13,585 bases of DNA from Oscillospiraceae bacterium. Its GTDB lineage: Bacteria; Bacillota; Clostridia; Oscillospirales; Acutalibacteraceae. The notes beneath the pieces are model-generated. The model ran no database searches. It was not told the origin of the DNA and was given only the letters and a program-made list of their open reading frames with translations. The translations under genes were made by a program, and so were the position numbers. Shown piece by piece: positions 6,745-13,585 of the stretch. Position 1 is the first letter of the stretch; the number at the start of each line of letters is the position of its first letter. Location of the stretch: NCBI GenBank assembly GCA_029013165.1, contig JAQXMV010000144.1:1-13585 (forward strand), given 5' to 3'.

Positions 6745-7425
6745 TTATTTCAGCCTCCTGAGATATTCTTTTTGCTCCGGGGTGATTCGTCTGCTTTCCA
6801 ACGATTTCTGTATAGCCTTTTTATGAACCCACTCCGGCAGACGGCGGGACTCCAAAATGCCGATCACACTGTCCCATTGCTTGCTCAGAGCCGTAGCGAA
6901 ATACCAGGCAAGCGCCATATTGATATAGTATTCCTCGCTTTTGATGCCACAGAGCAAGTCAAGCTGCTCGGGCCTAAAATTTTCATCGAGATAATAATTC
7001 ATCAGACACACGATGGCATAGCGCACCGCATAGACGCTTTCACTTGTGAGCCACTGTCTGATTTTCACCATCAGCTTTTCAGGCTCTTTTTTCAGCACCG
7101 GCGGCCGCATCATGTCGCAGGTCGCCCAGTTGTCGACATAGGGCAAAAACTGATCCAAAGCGGCAACACAGTCATCGAAGTCCTTGATTCTTTCAAGAAG
7201 AAAGGCGTGCAGGTTATTCTCCTCGTAATAGAAATGAGGCAGTTCCTCCAAAAACGCTCCATAACCGCCGAAGCGGTGAAGCTGACGGGCAAAGGCGCGA
7301 AGCGCCGGCGTCCTGACGCCGATGATGGCATCGGGATCGACATTGGGAATGAGCCGCGCATGAAACTGCCTGTAGGCTTCATCGGCCAGTGCAAACAGCT
7401 CGGCGCGGATTTCTTCGACGGTCAT
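6745..7425 (-). CDS. DNA alkylation repair protein (AlkD-like HEAT-repeat glycosylase)
   Basis: A 226-residue, largely helical protein of the DNA alkylation repair family (PF08713). IGVRTPALR (residues 35-43) is the typical N-terminal motif. VDNWATCD places Trp100 and Asp104 four residues apart, as the catalytic Trp and Asp of AlkD are, and Arg135 in YAVRYAIV is a plausible counterpart of its active-site Arg. Family members remove positively charged N3- or N7-alkylpurines without flipping the base. The start codon overlaps the stop of the metallo-beta-lactamase gene as ATGA, so translation is coupled. The following gene starts one base after its stop. The operon mate suggests no functional link that I can see. 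Confidence 0.88.
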   Translation of the reverse strand: MTVEEIRAELFALADEAYRQFHARLIPNVDPDAIIGVRTPALRAFARQLHRFGGYGAFLEELPHFYYEENNLHAFLLERIKDFDDCVAALDQFLPYVDNWATCDMMRPPVLKKEPEKLMVKIRQWLTSESVYAVRYAIVCLMNYYLDENFRPEQLDLLCGIKSEEYYINMALAWYFATALSKQWDSVIGILESRRLPEWVHKKAIQKSLESRRITPEQKEYLRRLK

Positions 7426-8237
7426 GCCCGGATCACCATCCCCACATGAAGCTGCTCTACCCTGTCACCCAGCTCCGATTGCAGCAAACGGAAAGCTCTT
7501 TTTCCCGTGCAGTGTCCGGTGTATATTTTCTCGACATCGGACTGTCTGAGCTTGTCAGCCAGGGCAAGAATCTGCTTTTGGGGTGCGGTATACAGATGAA
7601 AACCACCGATGACGGCATGAATCTTTTGGCCGGGGAAGGCGTATTTCACCTCGCTGATGATATTGTCAACGCCGCCGTGACAGCAGGAATTGAAAATGAC
7701 CAGCCCTTTTTCCGTCTCAAGGACAAGGCTCTGCTCATGGGCGAAGCTGTCGGGCGTCCATTGGCCCTTTGTTCTGCGATACATTCCGGCCTTTCGGCCG
7801 ATGCGATCCAGCCCCTGAGTATGGTGTGCGATGAGATGCACGCCCGGACAGAGCTGACAGTCATCGTCAACATATTCGATTCTCTCTGCGTATTGCTGCA
7901 GCGTACCTTTCTTGATGCCGATATACTTTGAGAAAAGCCAGTGCTTGCCATAGCAGTCCTCGGCGCAGTGGCGGCTGAGATAAAACTTCGCCCTGCCGTT
8001 GGTCTGAAAGAAAGCTGCCATACCGTCAGCGTGATCATAGTGTGCATGGGAAAGCACACCAAAATCCACCTGAGACAGATCGACCCCTGCCTTTTCGGCG
8101 TTAGTGAGGAAAACAGACCCGGCTCCCGTGTCAAGAAGAATCCCCTTGGAGCCATACTCTATGTAAACGCACAGTCCCCATTCACTCTGATAGGGCGCCT
8201 TGGCAATATTGTCGGCCAAAATTTCAGCTTTCATCAT
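7422..8237 (-). CDS. MBL-fold metallohydrolase (COG1237-like)
   Basis: A 271-residue metallo-beta-lactamase fold protein. The metal-binding motif is HAHYDHADG (His64, His66, Asp68, His69). Further conserved His lie at 187 (CCHGGVDN), 214 (GGFHL) and 242 (TGHCTG), which could complete a dinuclear metal site. HEQSLV and CCHGGVDNI resemble the family annotated as 7,8-dihydropterin-6-methyl-4-(beta-D-ribofuranosyl)aminobenzene-5'-phosphate synthase; bacterial members have no established role, so I give only the fold. Two adjacent ATG codons are possible starts (8237 or 8234). A GGA lies 5 or 8 nt upstream, and either start overlaps the end of the zinc-ribbon gene by 11-14 nt. The stop overlaps the AlkD-like start. 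Confidence 0.87.
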   Translation of the reverse strand: MMKAEILADNIAKAPYQSEWGLCVYIEYGSKGILLDTGAGSVFLTNAEKAGVDLSQVDFGVLSHAHYDHADGMAAFFQTNGRAKFYLSRHCAEDCYGKHWLFSKYIGIKKGTLQQYAERIEYVDDDCQLCPGVHLIAHHTQGLDRIGRKAGMYRRTKGQWTPDSFAHEQSLVLETEKGLVIFNSCCHGGVDNIISEVKYAFPGQKIHAVIGGFHLYTAPQKQILALADKLRQSDVEKIYTGHCTGKRAFRLLQSELGDRVEQLHVGMVIRA

Positions 8238-8445
8238 TCTTGTCCTTTTTCAGTTTTTTCAGAGGCGCAGTCACCTTATTGATAAAGCGGTCCAGCTTGG
8301 CAAATTCCGCTTCCGCCTTTTCGGCGTCGCGTTCCAGATTTTCCTCCATGTTGTAATAGAGCAGATCGCAGCCGCAATCGGGACAGTTCTGCTTGAGGTA
8401 GAAAATGCTCAGTTTTCTGCCGCATTTCGGGCATTTATTATCCAT
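8224..8445 (-). CDS. Small zinc-ribbon protein
   Basis: A 73-residue protein with a zinc ribbon made by CPKC (Cys5, Cys8) and CPDCGC (Cys21, Cys24, Cys26), followed by a charged helix rich in Glu and Lys (residues 33-73). An AGGAGGAAGG ribosome binding site lies inside the end of the symporter gene, and the symporter stop is one base before the ATG, so it is a real operon member. From memory, similar N-termini head longer Clostridia proteins with membrane segments; if so this is a short form. Function unknown; it could bind nucleic acid or a protein partner. Confidence 0.8.
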   Translation of the reverse strand: MDNKCPKCGRKLSIFYLKQNCPDCGCDLLYYNMEENLERDAEKAEAEFAKLDRFINKVTAPLKKLKKDKNDES

Positions 8446-8446
8446 T

Positions 8447-9913
8447 TCAGCCTTCCTCCTTTATCTGCGCGATCTCGCCTCTGCGCTTGGCAAGCTCGGC
8501 GTTGATTTCAGCAATTTTACGGTTATCCAGATCATAGAATATATAAGGAATATTTGACAGCAGACCGAAAGCATTGGGCAGAATCGTAACCAGTGCCCAC
8601 AGCCAGAATCGGGTATTGACAGTGCTGTTTTCTGCAAGCATCATATCCTGACCAACCTCTTGCAGTCCGATGAGAGGAATGATGGCCGTGGCGATGGCTG
8701 TGGTGAGAGAGCCGGTGAGCTTAGCGATGAAAGTCAGCAGAGAGAAAGCCGTGCCCTCATTTCTTTCGCCGGTTTTCCACTCCATATAGTCCACGGTCTC
8801 GCCGATCATCTTCGTGGGAATGACCATTCTGATGCTGCCGATGAAGCTGGTGAAAATACCCTGAATCGCCAAAAGCGGTACAATGACTTTAGGATCCGTG
8901 TAATGTCTGATGCCGATGAGGAAAGTAGTTCCCGTGACGGCGAATTTCAGGAATGACATGGCCACAACGATCTGCTTGGAGGACCAGCGTTTTTCCAGCT
9001 TGCCCATGAAGCCATAGGTAAACCAGCCGGCGATGGTTCCGGGTATTCCGGCCACCAGAGAAAGAGAAGCGATGCCAAGAGACAGTGCATAGTAATACTG
9101 GGTGAAAGCATCGGCAACGCCCTCAAAGGTACCAAGCACAGAAGCAATCACAATCAGAAGCAGATATTTATTTTTAAACATATAGCGGAAGCAATCTGAG
9201 AGCTTCGGCTCGTCATTGACATGAACAATTCTCTCCTTGGTGAAGATGCCCGAAAGGGAGAAGAGTCCCATACCGACGGTACCGCCGAGAATGCCTAAGA
9301 TCAGGAACAACTGAGAAAGGGTAATGGGGATCATTCCACTTTTGGTCAGGTCAATTCCCAGAGAAATGATAATACCCGGAATTCCGCCGATGATACCGGA
9401 AAGGAATCTTGCGGACTTGATGACGCGAGAGCGATCGGCGGGGTTCGGTGAAATAGCCGCCGAAAGGCCCCAGAAGGGTATATCACCGATGGTATACATA
9501 AACTCCCAGAGGAAATAGGTGATGCACATATAGACGATCTTCAGGGTAGTGGATTCCACAGACTTGAGGAATTCCGCGCCGCCGAAGAAGAGAACAGTGG
9601 TGATACCCAGAGGGATCGGCACGAAAATCAGATAGGGTCTGAGCTTGCCGAAACGCGTTCTGGTGCGGTCAACGACGGTACCCATGAGAGGATCATTGAA
9701 AGCATCCCATATTCCCATGAAAAAGATCATGGCCGTCACGACCGGCGCCGGAACGCCCATAACCGTGACTAAGAAGAAGGTCAGTTGACCTCTGACCATG
9801 TTGTAACCGATGCACTGGCCACCGTTTGCAATTCCGTAGACCAGGGTTTCCTTGACGCCCACATACCTTTTTTCGGTCACATCGGTCCGGGCGATGGGTT
9901 TTTCAGTGTTCAT
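8447..9913 (-). CDS. GPH-family sugar:cation symporter (MFS superfamily)
   Basis: A 488-residue membrane protein with about 12 hydrophobic helices. GIWDAFNDPLMGTVVDRT (residues 67-84), continuing RTRFGKLRPYL, is the signature of the glycoside-pentoside-hexuronide:cation symporters, such as those for melibiose, glucuronides and xylosides. These import unphosphorylated sugars or glycosides with Na+ or H+ across the plasma membrane. The start has GGAGA 8 nt upstream. The gene follows the PHP metallohydrolase by 28 nt and precedes the zinc-ribbon gene by 1 nt. Next to a GH4 glycosidase, import of a glycoside is the natural reading. The exact sugar is not predictable. Confidence 0.92.
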   Translation of the reverse strand: MNTEKPIARTDVTEKRYVGVKETLVYGIANGGQCIGYNMVRGQLTFFLVTVMGVPAPVVTAMIFFMGIWDAFNDPLMGTVVDRTRTRFGKLRPYLIFVPIPLGITTVLFFGGAEFLKSVESTTLKIVYMCITYFLWEFMYTIGDIPFWGLSAAISPNPADRSRVIKSARFLSGIIGGIPGIIISLGIDLTKSGMIPITLSQLFLILGILGGTVGMGLFSLSGIFTKERIVHVNDEPKLSDCFRYMFKNKYLLLIVIASVLGTFEGVADAFTQYYYALSLGIASLSLVAGIPGTIAGWFTYGFMGKLEKRWSSKQIVVAMSFLKFAVTGTTFLIGIRHYTDPKVIVPLLAIQGIFTSFIGSIRMVIPTKMIGETVDYMEWKTGERNEGTAFSLLTFIAKLTGSLTTAIATAIIPLIGLQEVGQDMMLAENSTVNTRFWLWALVTILPNAFGLLSNIPYIFYDLDNRKIAEINAELAKRRGEIAQIKEEG

Positions 9914-9941
9914 GCTTGTTTTCTCCTTTTCTCCATTTGGT

Positions 9942-10892
9942 TCAGCAATAAACGGCGCCTGTCACAGCGATCAGGCAGTCGCTTTTTTCGTCGATTTTTC
10001 CCCATAGTTCAAGAGAATACCATTTCCCTTTCTCCGCGGTTATCACCGCCTCCCCTGCGCCGAAAGGCAGCTCGGCCGCCGTCTCAGAGCCGGAGGTGAT
10101 AATCCTGATCCATTGGGGTTCGATCTGATAGTCGAGAGACATCCTGTCCGTTCTCGCCGTATCATAAATAATTTTCAGTCGATTCTCTCCCGGAGGCAGG
10201 CTGTCACCCACGGTCTTGCCGTCGCCGAAAGTAAATGTAAACAGCGGCCCGGCGGAAACCACGGTGCGGCCCCGGCGAAGAGCCTGATAAATGCCGTCGG
10301 CCGTCAGCACTTCCCCGGCGCAAACATAGGTGCAGGCTCCGGGAAAGATGTTATTCTTGTCGCTGTGCCAGTCTCTGCCCATGGTGGGCGCCATGTGAAA
10401 ACCTTTGTCCAGCAGACTGTGCCACAGCGCCATGGCTCTGCCGTTTGGAATATTCATATAAGGACAGCCCTCTGACCAGACCTCCAGGTAGCTCACAAGG
10501 CTCCAATCCCTCACATGAAAATCCCAATGACCGCCGGTGCATATCGGCGTACCGAGCTGAAAGGGATGAGCAATGCCCACAATACCACCGGCTGCTTTCA
10601 AGGCTCTGATTTTTTCGTCGATATTGTCGGGCGAAGCGTCGCGCCAGTCCACATATTCCTGCGCGCCGAGCACCAGCATGTGGCCGAAATAAGTCGTCCA
10701 CTCGATACCGCACAGAACGGGTAAGGGAGAATTCTTCGTTTCCGCCCAGCCGGAAACCGTGTTGTGATCCGTCAGACAGATGCCGTCGAGCCTGCGGCGG
10801 AGAGCCGTCTGTGTCAGTGTTTTCACCGTGAAATCACCGTCGCTGTGGCAGGTGTGACAGTGAAGCTCACAGGCGTGCCATTTTTCATTCAT
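9942..10892 (-). CDS. PHP-domain metallohydrolase of the CehA/McbA family
   Basis: A 316-residue metal-dependent hydrolase. PHP metal-binding motifs appear in order: HCHTCHSDG (His11, His13, Asp18), TDHNT (Asp42, His43), Glu64, His71, AHPF (His109) and GRDWHSD (Asp174, His176). A C-terminal beta-rich part follows from about residue 215. CehA/McbA proteins are named for carbaryl hydrolases, and the wider PHP family is mainly phosphoesterases; the native substrate is unknown. The start ATG at 10892 has AGGTG 6 nt upstream. A GTG at 10901 would fall inside that site. It overlaps the preceding gene by 8 nt. Relatives usually carry the preceding gene's beta domain at their own N-terminus, so the two products probably work together. 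Confidence 0.87.
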   Translation of the reverse strand: MNEKWHACELHCHTCHSDGDFTVKTLTQTALRRRLDGICLTDHNTVSGWAETKNSPLPVLCGIEWTTYFGHMLVLGAQEYVDWRDASPDNIDEKIRALKAAGGIVGIAHPFQLGTPICTGGHWDFHVRDWSLVSYLEVWSEGCPYMNIPNGRAMALWHSLLDKGFHMAPTMGRDWHSDKNNIFPGACTYVCAGEVLTADGIYQALRRGRTVVSAGPLFTFTFGDGKTVGDSLPPGENRLKIIYDTARTDRMSLDYQIEPQWIRIITSGSETAAELPFGAGEAVITAEKGKWYSLELWGKIDEKSDCLIAVTGAVYC

Positions 10893-11346
10893 CGCTGTCA
10901 CCTGCCTGTATCTCTATTTCACAGAAACATTCCTGCGTCACGACTGCATGAACATGCAGCACCAACCGCCACGGTCCCGCTTCGATCTTGCCGGGAAGAA
11001 ATCCCGGCGAAGCACTGCTTTCACCGATCTCATGGTGCTGCCGGGGAGAATGACGGTGCGCACAGCCGCGGTAGCCCTCGGGATCGTCCAAAGAAACCGT
11101 AACCAGATTTTTCAGCTCCAGATAGGTTTCCCATGAGGGGTATTCGGCGGCGTAATCGCCGGCATCGCGCCGCAGACAGTCCTCGATTTTTTCTTTTGCC
11201 GCCTTGGGATCCTGCAAAATCTTCGGCGAATAGGAAAAATCCACCGTCAGCTTTTCGGCCGGCTTTTCCAGGGAAAAGGGAAAGATCATGTTGGTTTTTT
11301 CGTCCTTTTTCCCCAGCAGAACTTGGGTTTTTAAAAGCGTTTTCAA
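10885..11346 (-). CDS. Stand-alone N-terminal beta domain of a CehA/McbA-type protein (TTG start)
   Basis: A 153-residue protein with no catalytic motif. It reads like the beta-sandwich domain that precedes the PHP domain in many CehA/McbA proteins: an early LTVDFSYSP segment, GYRGCAHRHS, and SPGFLPGKIEAGPWRLVLHVHAV, matching the 'TPGYLPG.I..G.W.V.L' pattern I associate with that domain. It ends eight bases inside the PHP gene. The start is TTG at 11346, supported by a strong GGGAGG 7 nt upstream (11354-11359) and no ATG in a suitable place. It follows the GH4 gene by 29 nt. It either assembles with the PHP protein or reflects a split of an originally fused gene. Confidence 0.75.
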   Translation of the reverse strand: MKTLLKTQVLLGKKDEKTNMIFPFSLEKPAEKLTVDFSYSPKILQDPKAAKEKIEDCLRRDAGDYAAEYPSWETYLELKNLVTVSLDDPEGYRGCAHRHSPRQHHEIGESSASPGFLPGKIEAGPWRLVLHVHAVVTQECFCEIEIQAGDSDE

Positions 11347-11353
11347 TCAAATG

Positions 11354-11359
11354 CCTCCC
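11354..11359 (-). promoter_or_regulatory. Ribosome binding site that decides the TTG start at 11346
   Basis: GGGAGG on the minus strand lies 7 nt before TTG 11346-11344. It is the best site in the GH4-to-beta-domain gap, and its spacing selects this TTG over another at 11350 in a different frame. Confidence 0.7.
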
Positions 11360-11375
11360 TGATCAAAGCACAGCC

Positions 11376-12749
11376 TTATGTAGTTTTCCAGTATTTTGCA
11401 TATTCAGCCCCATAGGCCTCCACGAGAGCCTTGGCAATGGGATAAGAGCAGACCAGAGGATGAACCGTCAGCGCCTTGACGGCGAGACTTTTGTCGTGCT
11501 TCATAATGGCCTCTACGGTCAGATTCTCATAGTGTTTGACGGCGCGAAGCAAATTCTTTTGCATATCAGGCACATCGGTGATCTTGTGCGCTTTCACGCC
11601 GTCCTTGCCCACATCACAGGTGATCTCGATCACATCGCTGTCATCGAGGAAGTCCAGGGCACCCTCATTGGGAACGGAGAGAACCATCTGCGTCTGTCCG
11701 CTGCCGCCGACGGCACGAATAAACTCCAGAGCCACCGAGGCATAGCCGCCGCTGTCAGGAGCCGCGATATATTCCTCGACCGTCGGAACAGGGAATTTCT
11801 CCTCTCGGGTCTTGCCGGTTTCAATGGAAAAATAGCTGTTTTCACGCATGGCATAATGGCGCATAAAGCAGGCAAAGGCCTTGTCAAAGTCACGGTCAAT
11901 ATCGATGGTTCTCATTTCACGAAGCATATCCTCATTGATTTCAAGGATTGTTTCGCCTCTTGTCTTTCCTCCGGAAAGAATACTGTTCACGGCTCTGTCG
12001 CGGTAATGATAAAAATAGAGATACTCATTGGGGAGCAGATTATCCGAGAGACGGATCAGCTCCGGTGTAAAAAGTCTCATTTCCGTGTCGGTATAGAGCT
12101 TGGGATTTTCCAGCACCTCACGGGTCATATCCCGGCCATCGAGGGTGAAATTCGTGAACCATGACAGGTGATTTAATCCGAAGCAGTCGCACTGAAGAGC
12201 CGGACTTCCGGTGATATTTCTCAGCTGACGGAGAAAGCCGCTGGGGGCGTCGCAGACGCCGTAAACATGGTCGAAGCCCATCGTCCGAAGAGCCTGAGTG
12301 ACCAGTCCGCTAGGATTGGTGAAATTAAAAATCGGCGCACCGGGCTTTGCAACCTGATTGGCAAGAGCACAGTAATCCACGAGGGTGTGAATGCTGCGCA
12401 GAGCCATGGCGAAGCCGCCGGCTCCGGTGGTCTCCTGTCCGAGCACACCCTGAGACAGAGCCGTTCTCTCATCAAAGACTCTGCCCCGGTCGCCCTCGGC
12501 CCGAATGGTGGTGATGACAAAATCCGCGTCACGAAGAGCCTCTTCAGCACTTTCCGTCAGAGAAAACTGCAGCTTCGGATTGATCCTTTCGGCGATTCCT
12601 TTGGCAATTTTGCCGTAAATCCCGAGCTTTTCCGCGTCAATATCCATAAAAACCGTTTCCGTAATGCCCGTGGCTTCAGCACCCAGAGCAATGGACTTGG
12701 CAAGAAAAGGAGAGCGTACTCCTCCCCCGCCTAAGACAGTCAGTTTCAT
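11376..12749 (-). CDS. GH4-family NAD-dependent glycosidase (6-phospho-glucosidase-like)
   Basis: A 457-residue glycoside hydrolase of family 4. These enzymes use NAD+ and a divalent metal (often Mn2+) and cleave by an oxidation/elimination route. The NAD-binding segment is VLGGGGVRSP (residues 5-14). NFTNPSGLVTQAL (142-154), GVCDAPSG (164-171; Cys166, Asp167) and GLNHLSW (191-197; His194) supply the metal-binding Cys and His. PNEYLYFYHY (240-249) holds the candidate base Tyr. The tail ALTVHPLVCSYPIAKALV is typical. Annotation as 6-phospho-beta-glucosidase would be usual, but the four residues after the metal Cys (CDAP) match neither CNVP of known 6-phospho-beta-glucosidases nor CDMP of 6-phospho-alpha-glucosidases, and no PTS gene is nearby. 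AGGTG lies 8 nt upstream, and the start overlaps the PI-PLC gene stop as ATGA. Confidence 0.93.
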   Translation of the reverse strand: MKLTVLGGGGVRSPFLAKSIALGAEATGITETVFMDIDAEKLGIYGKIAKGIAERINPKLQFSLTESAEEALRDADFVITTIRAEGDRGRVFDERTALSQGVLGQETTGAGGFAMALRSIHTLVDYCALANQVAKPGAPIFNFTNPSGLVTQALRTMGFDHVYGVCDAPSGFLRQLRNITGSPALQCDCFGLNHLSWFTNFTLDGRDMTREVLENPKLYTDTEMRLFTPELIRLSDNLLPNEYLYFYHYRDRAVNSILSGGKTRGETILEINEDMLREMRTIDIDRDFDKAFACFMRHYAMRENSYFSIETGKTREEKFPVPTVEEYIAAPDSGGYASVALEFIRAVGGSGQTQMVLSVPNEGALDFLDDSDVIEITCDVGKDGVKAHKITDVPDMQKNLLRAVKHYENLTVEAIMKHDKSLAVKALTVHPLVCSYPIAKALVEAYGAEYAKYWKTT

Positions 12750-13585
12750 ATTTGCGCACCTTCTTCCGAATAAAGAATATCATTTGAAGCAATGACCTTT
12801 CGGCAAAGCTCCCGGGGCGGAAAATCAAAAAGCAACCACCCGTGAGCCCTTTGGCCGGAAAGCTCATATCTCATAAACTCGCCGTTGATATATTCAGCAC
12901 CGGGTTCCAGTGTACCCTCAAGAAAACTGGTGCTGAGAAAATGAATGAAAATGTTGTTTTGATCGGGCTTCGCCGCAGAGAGCGCCGGTTTGGCACAGCC
13001 ACTCCACTTGCGTTTCGGCTCTAATGTATAGCGATCCTGCACCGTGACAGTCATTCCGCCGCTGCCGCAAAAGGTCACGGAGTCGTCCGACTTCTTTTTC
13101 TGATCCGGCCACACAGAAAGATCAAGGCCGCACGCGTTGTCGAGTGCGAACTTCTGTCTTATCCTGCAGCGGCGCAAAAGCACGATTTTGCCCCGCACCT
13201 CCTGCAAAATTGGGATCTGATCGGCGGTATACCAAATATCGTCGCCGACAACAAAATCCCTGTAAAACGCCGGAAAGAAATTTTTTGACTGCAAACCTCT
13301 GTCCTGTTTGATGCTCATGAGAATCGTTTCTCCGGGGTTTTCTGTCAGGAATTCCCGACAGATCTCCAAAACATCAGAAAATTTCATCTTATGCTTCTTT
13401 TCGCTGTCGGTGTAACAATCGGCCAAAGCATGAACCAGATAAAACGCTCCGCCTCTGCGGCAAAGGCGTATATCCAGAAGTCGGACGCCTGCCGCAAGCT
13501 GTTCGCCGATGCTCATACGCTGACACCGGGAAACATTCTCATGGCTGACATAAGCCGTACAGCTGTCATGGGTACCGAGAAGATT
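12746..13585 (-). CDS. PI-PLC-like phosphodiesterase (X domain), partial, N-terminus beyond the right edge
   Basis: The frame is open to the window edge, giving 279 residues. The fragment begins NLLGTHDSCTAYV, so the start codon lies outside; the Met at 13516 is internal because the catalytic motif precedes it. LGTHDS (His6, Asp7), LLDIRL (Asp38, Arg40) and YLVH (His52) match the active-site His/Asp, Asp-x-Arg and second His of bacterial phosphatidylinositol-specific phospholipase C. FSDVLEICREFLTENPGETILMSIKQ follows, as in the X-domain family. Family enzymes cleave PI or GPI to a cyclic inositol phosphate and a diacylglycerol part. A signal peptide cannot be judged here, so the location is unknown. 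The stop overlaps the GH4 start by 4 nt, tying this enzyme to the sugar-utilisation genes. Confidence 0.88.
   Translation of the reverse strand, partial: NLLGTHDSCTAYVSHENVSRCQRMSIGEQLAAGVRLLDIRLCRRGGAFYLVHALADCYTDSEKKHKMKFSDVLEICREFLTENPGETILMSIKQDRGLQSKNFFPAFYRDFVVGDDIWYTADQIPILQEVRGKIVLLRRCRIRQKFALDNACGLDLSVWPDQKKKSDDSVTFCGSGGMTVTVQDRYTLEPKRKWSGCAKPALSAAKPDQNNIFIHFLSTSFLEGTLEPGAEYINGEFMRYELSGQRAHGWLLFDFPPRELCRKVIASNDILYSEEGAQI

Noticed and set aside
10893..10901. GTG start for the PHP metallohydrolase at 10901
   Set aside because: The GTG is part of the AGGTG ribosome binding site for the ATG at 10892.
11133..12164. 343-codon plus-strand open frame opposite the GH4 gene
   Set aside because: It spans the 3' half of GH4 and the beta-domain gene in antisense and shows no family motif. 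The minus-strand genes explain the region fully.

Overview
The window looks like a chromosomal segment of an anaerobic low-to-mid-GC Firmicute, most likely a gut-type Clostridia (Oscillospiraceae-like). The grounds are AGGAGG-type ribosome binding sites, TTGACT/TATAAT promoters, an anaerobic (radical SAM) sulfatase maturase, a GH4 glycosidase, a GPH-type sugar symporter and tightly overlapping genes. Base composition looks near 50% GC by eye. No tRNA, rRNA, CRISPR array, insertion sequence or phage gene is visible. All genes lie on the minus strand except one methyltransferase.

Region 1 (1-2640, minus): a membrane-anchored formylglycine-type sulfatase with five predicted N-terminal membrane helices. 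Its stop codon overlaps the start of an anaerobic sulfatase-maturating enzyme that runs off the left edge. A consensus promoter at 2607-2635 drives the pair and shows that the true sulfatase start is the ATG at 2573, not the upstream in-frame ATG at 2618.

Region 2 (2640-3960, plus): a divergently transcribed SAM-dependent methyltransferase with an extended -10 promoter. It ends in a 10-bp perfect hairpin that has a U-tract on both strands and so also serves the convergent ABC transporter.

Region 3 (3962-5710, minus): an MsbA/MdlB-type ABC exporter half-transporter, preceded by 340 bp without a credible gene (5711-6050). That stretch is packed with inverted repeats: two nearly perfect 15-bp hairpins, an 11-bp long-range stem that encloses one of them, a 10-bp hairpin just after the preceding stop codon, and a hairpin close to the transporter's ribosome binding site. 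It is the most unusual part of the window and probably a dispersed structured repeat and/or a leader or terminator RNA.

Region 4 (6051 to the right edge, minus): nine close-packed genes that look like one operon. In order of transcription they are: a PI-PLC-like phosphodiesterase (5' end outside the window), a GH4 NAD-dependent glycosidase, a stand-alone beta domain and a PHP metallohydrolase that together look like a split CehA/McbA protein, a GPH sugar:cation symporter, a small zinc-ribbon protein, an MBL-fold metallohydrolase, an AlkD-like DNA alkylation repair protein, and a small alpha/beta hydrolase. Junctions are ATGA overlaps, 1-nt gaps, longer overlaps or gaps under 30 nt. The first five genes suggest uptake and breakdown of a phosphorylated or inositol-linked glycoside. 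This is inference; the later genes look like unrelated passengers.
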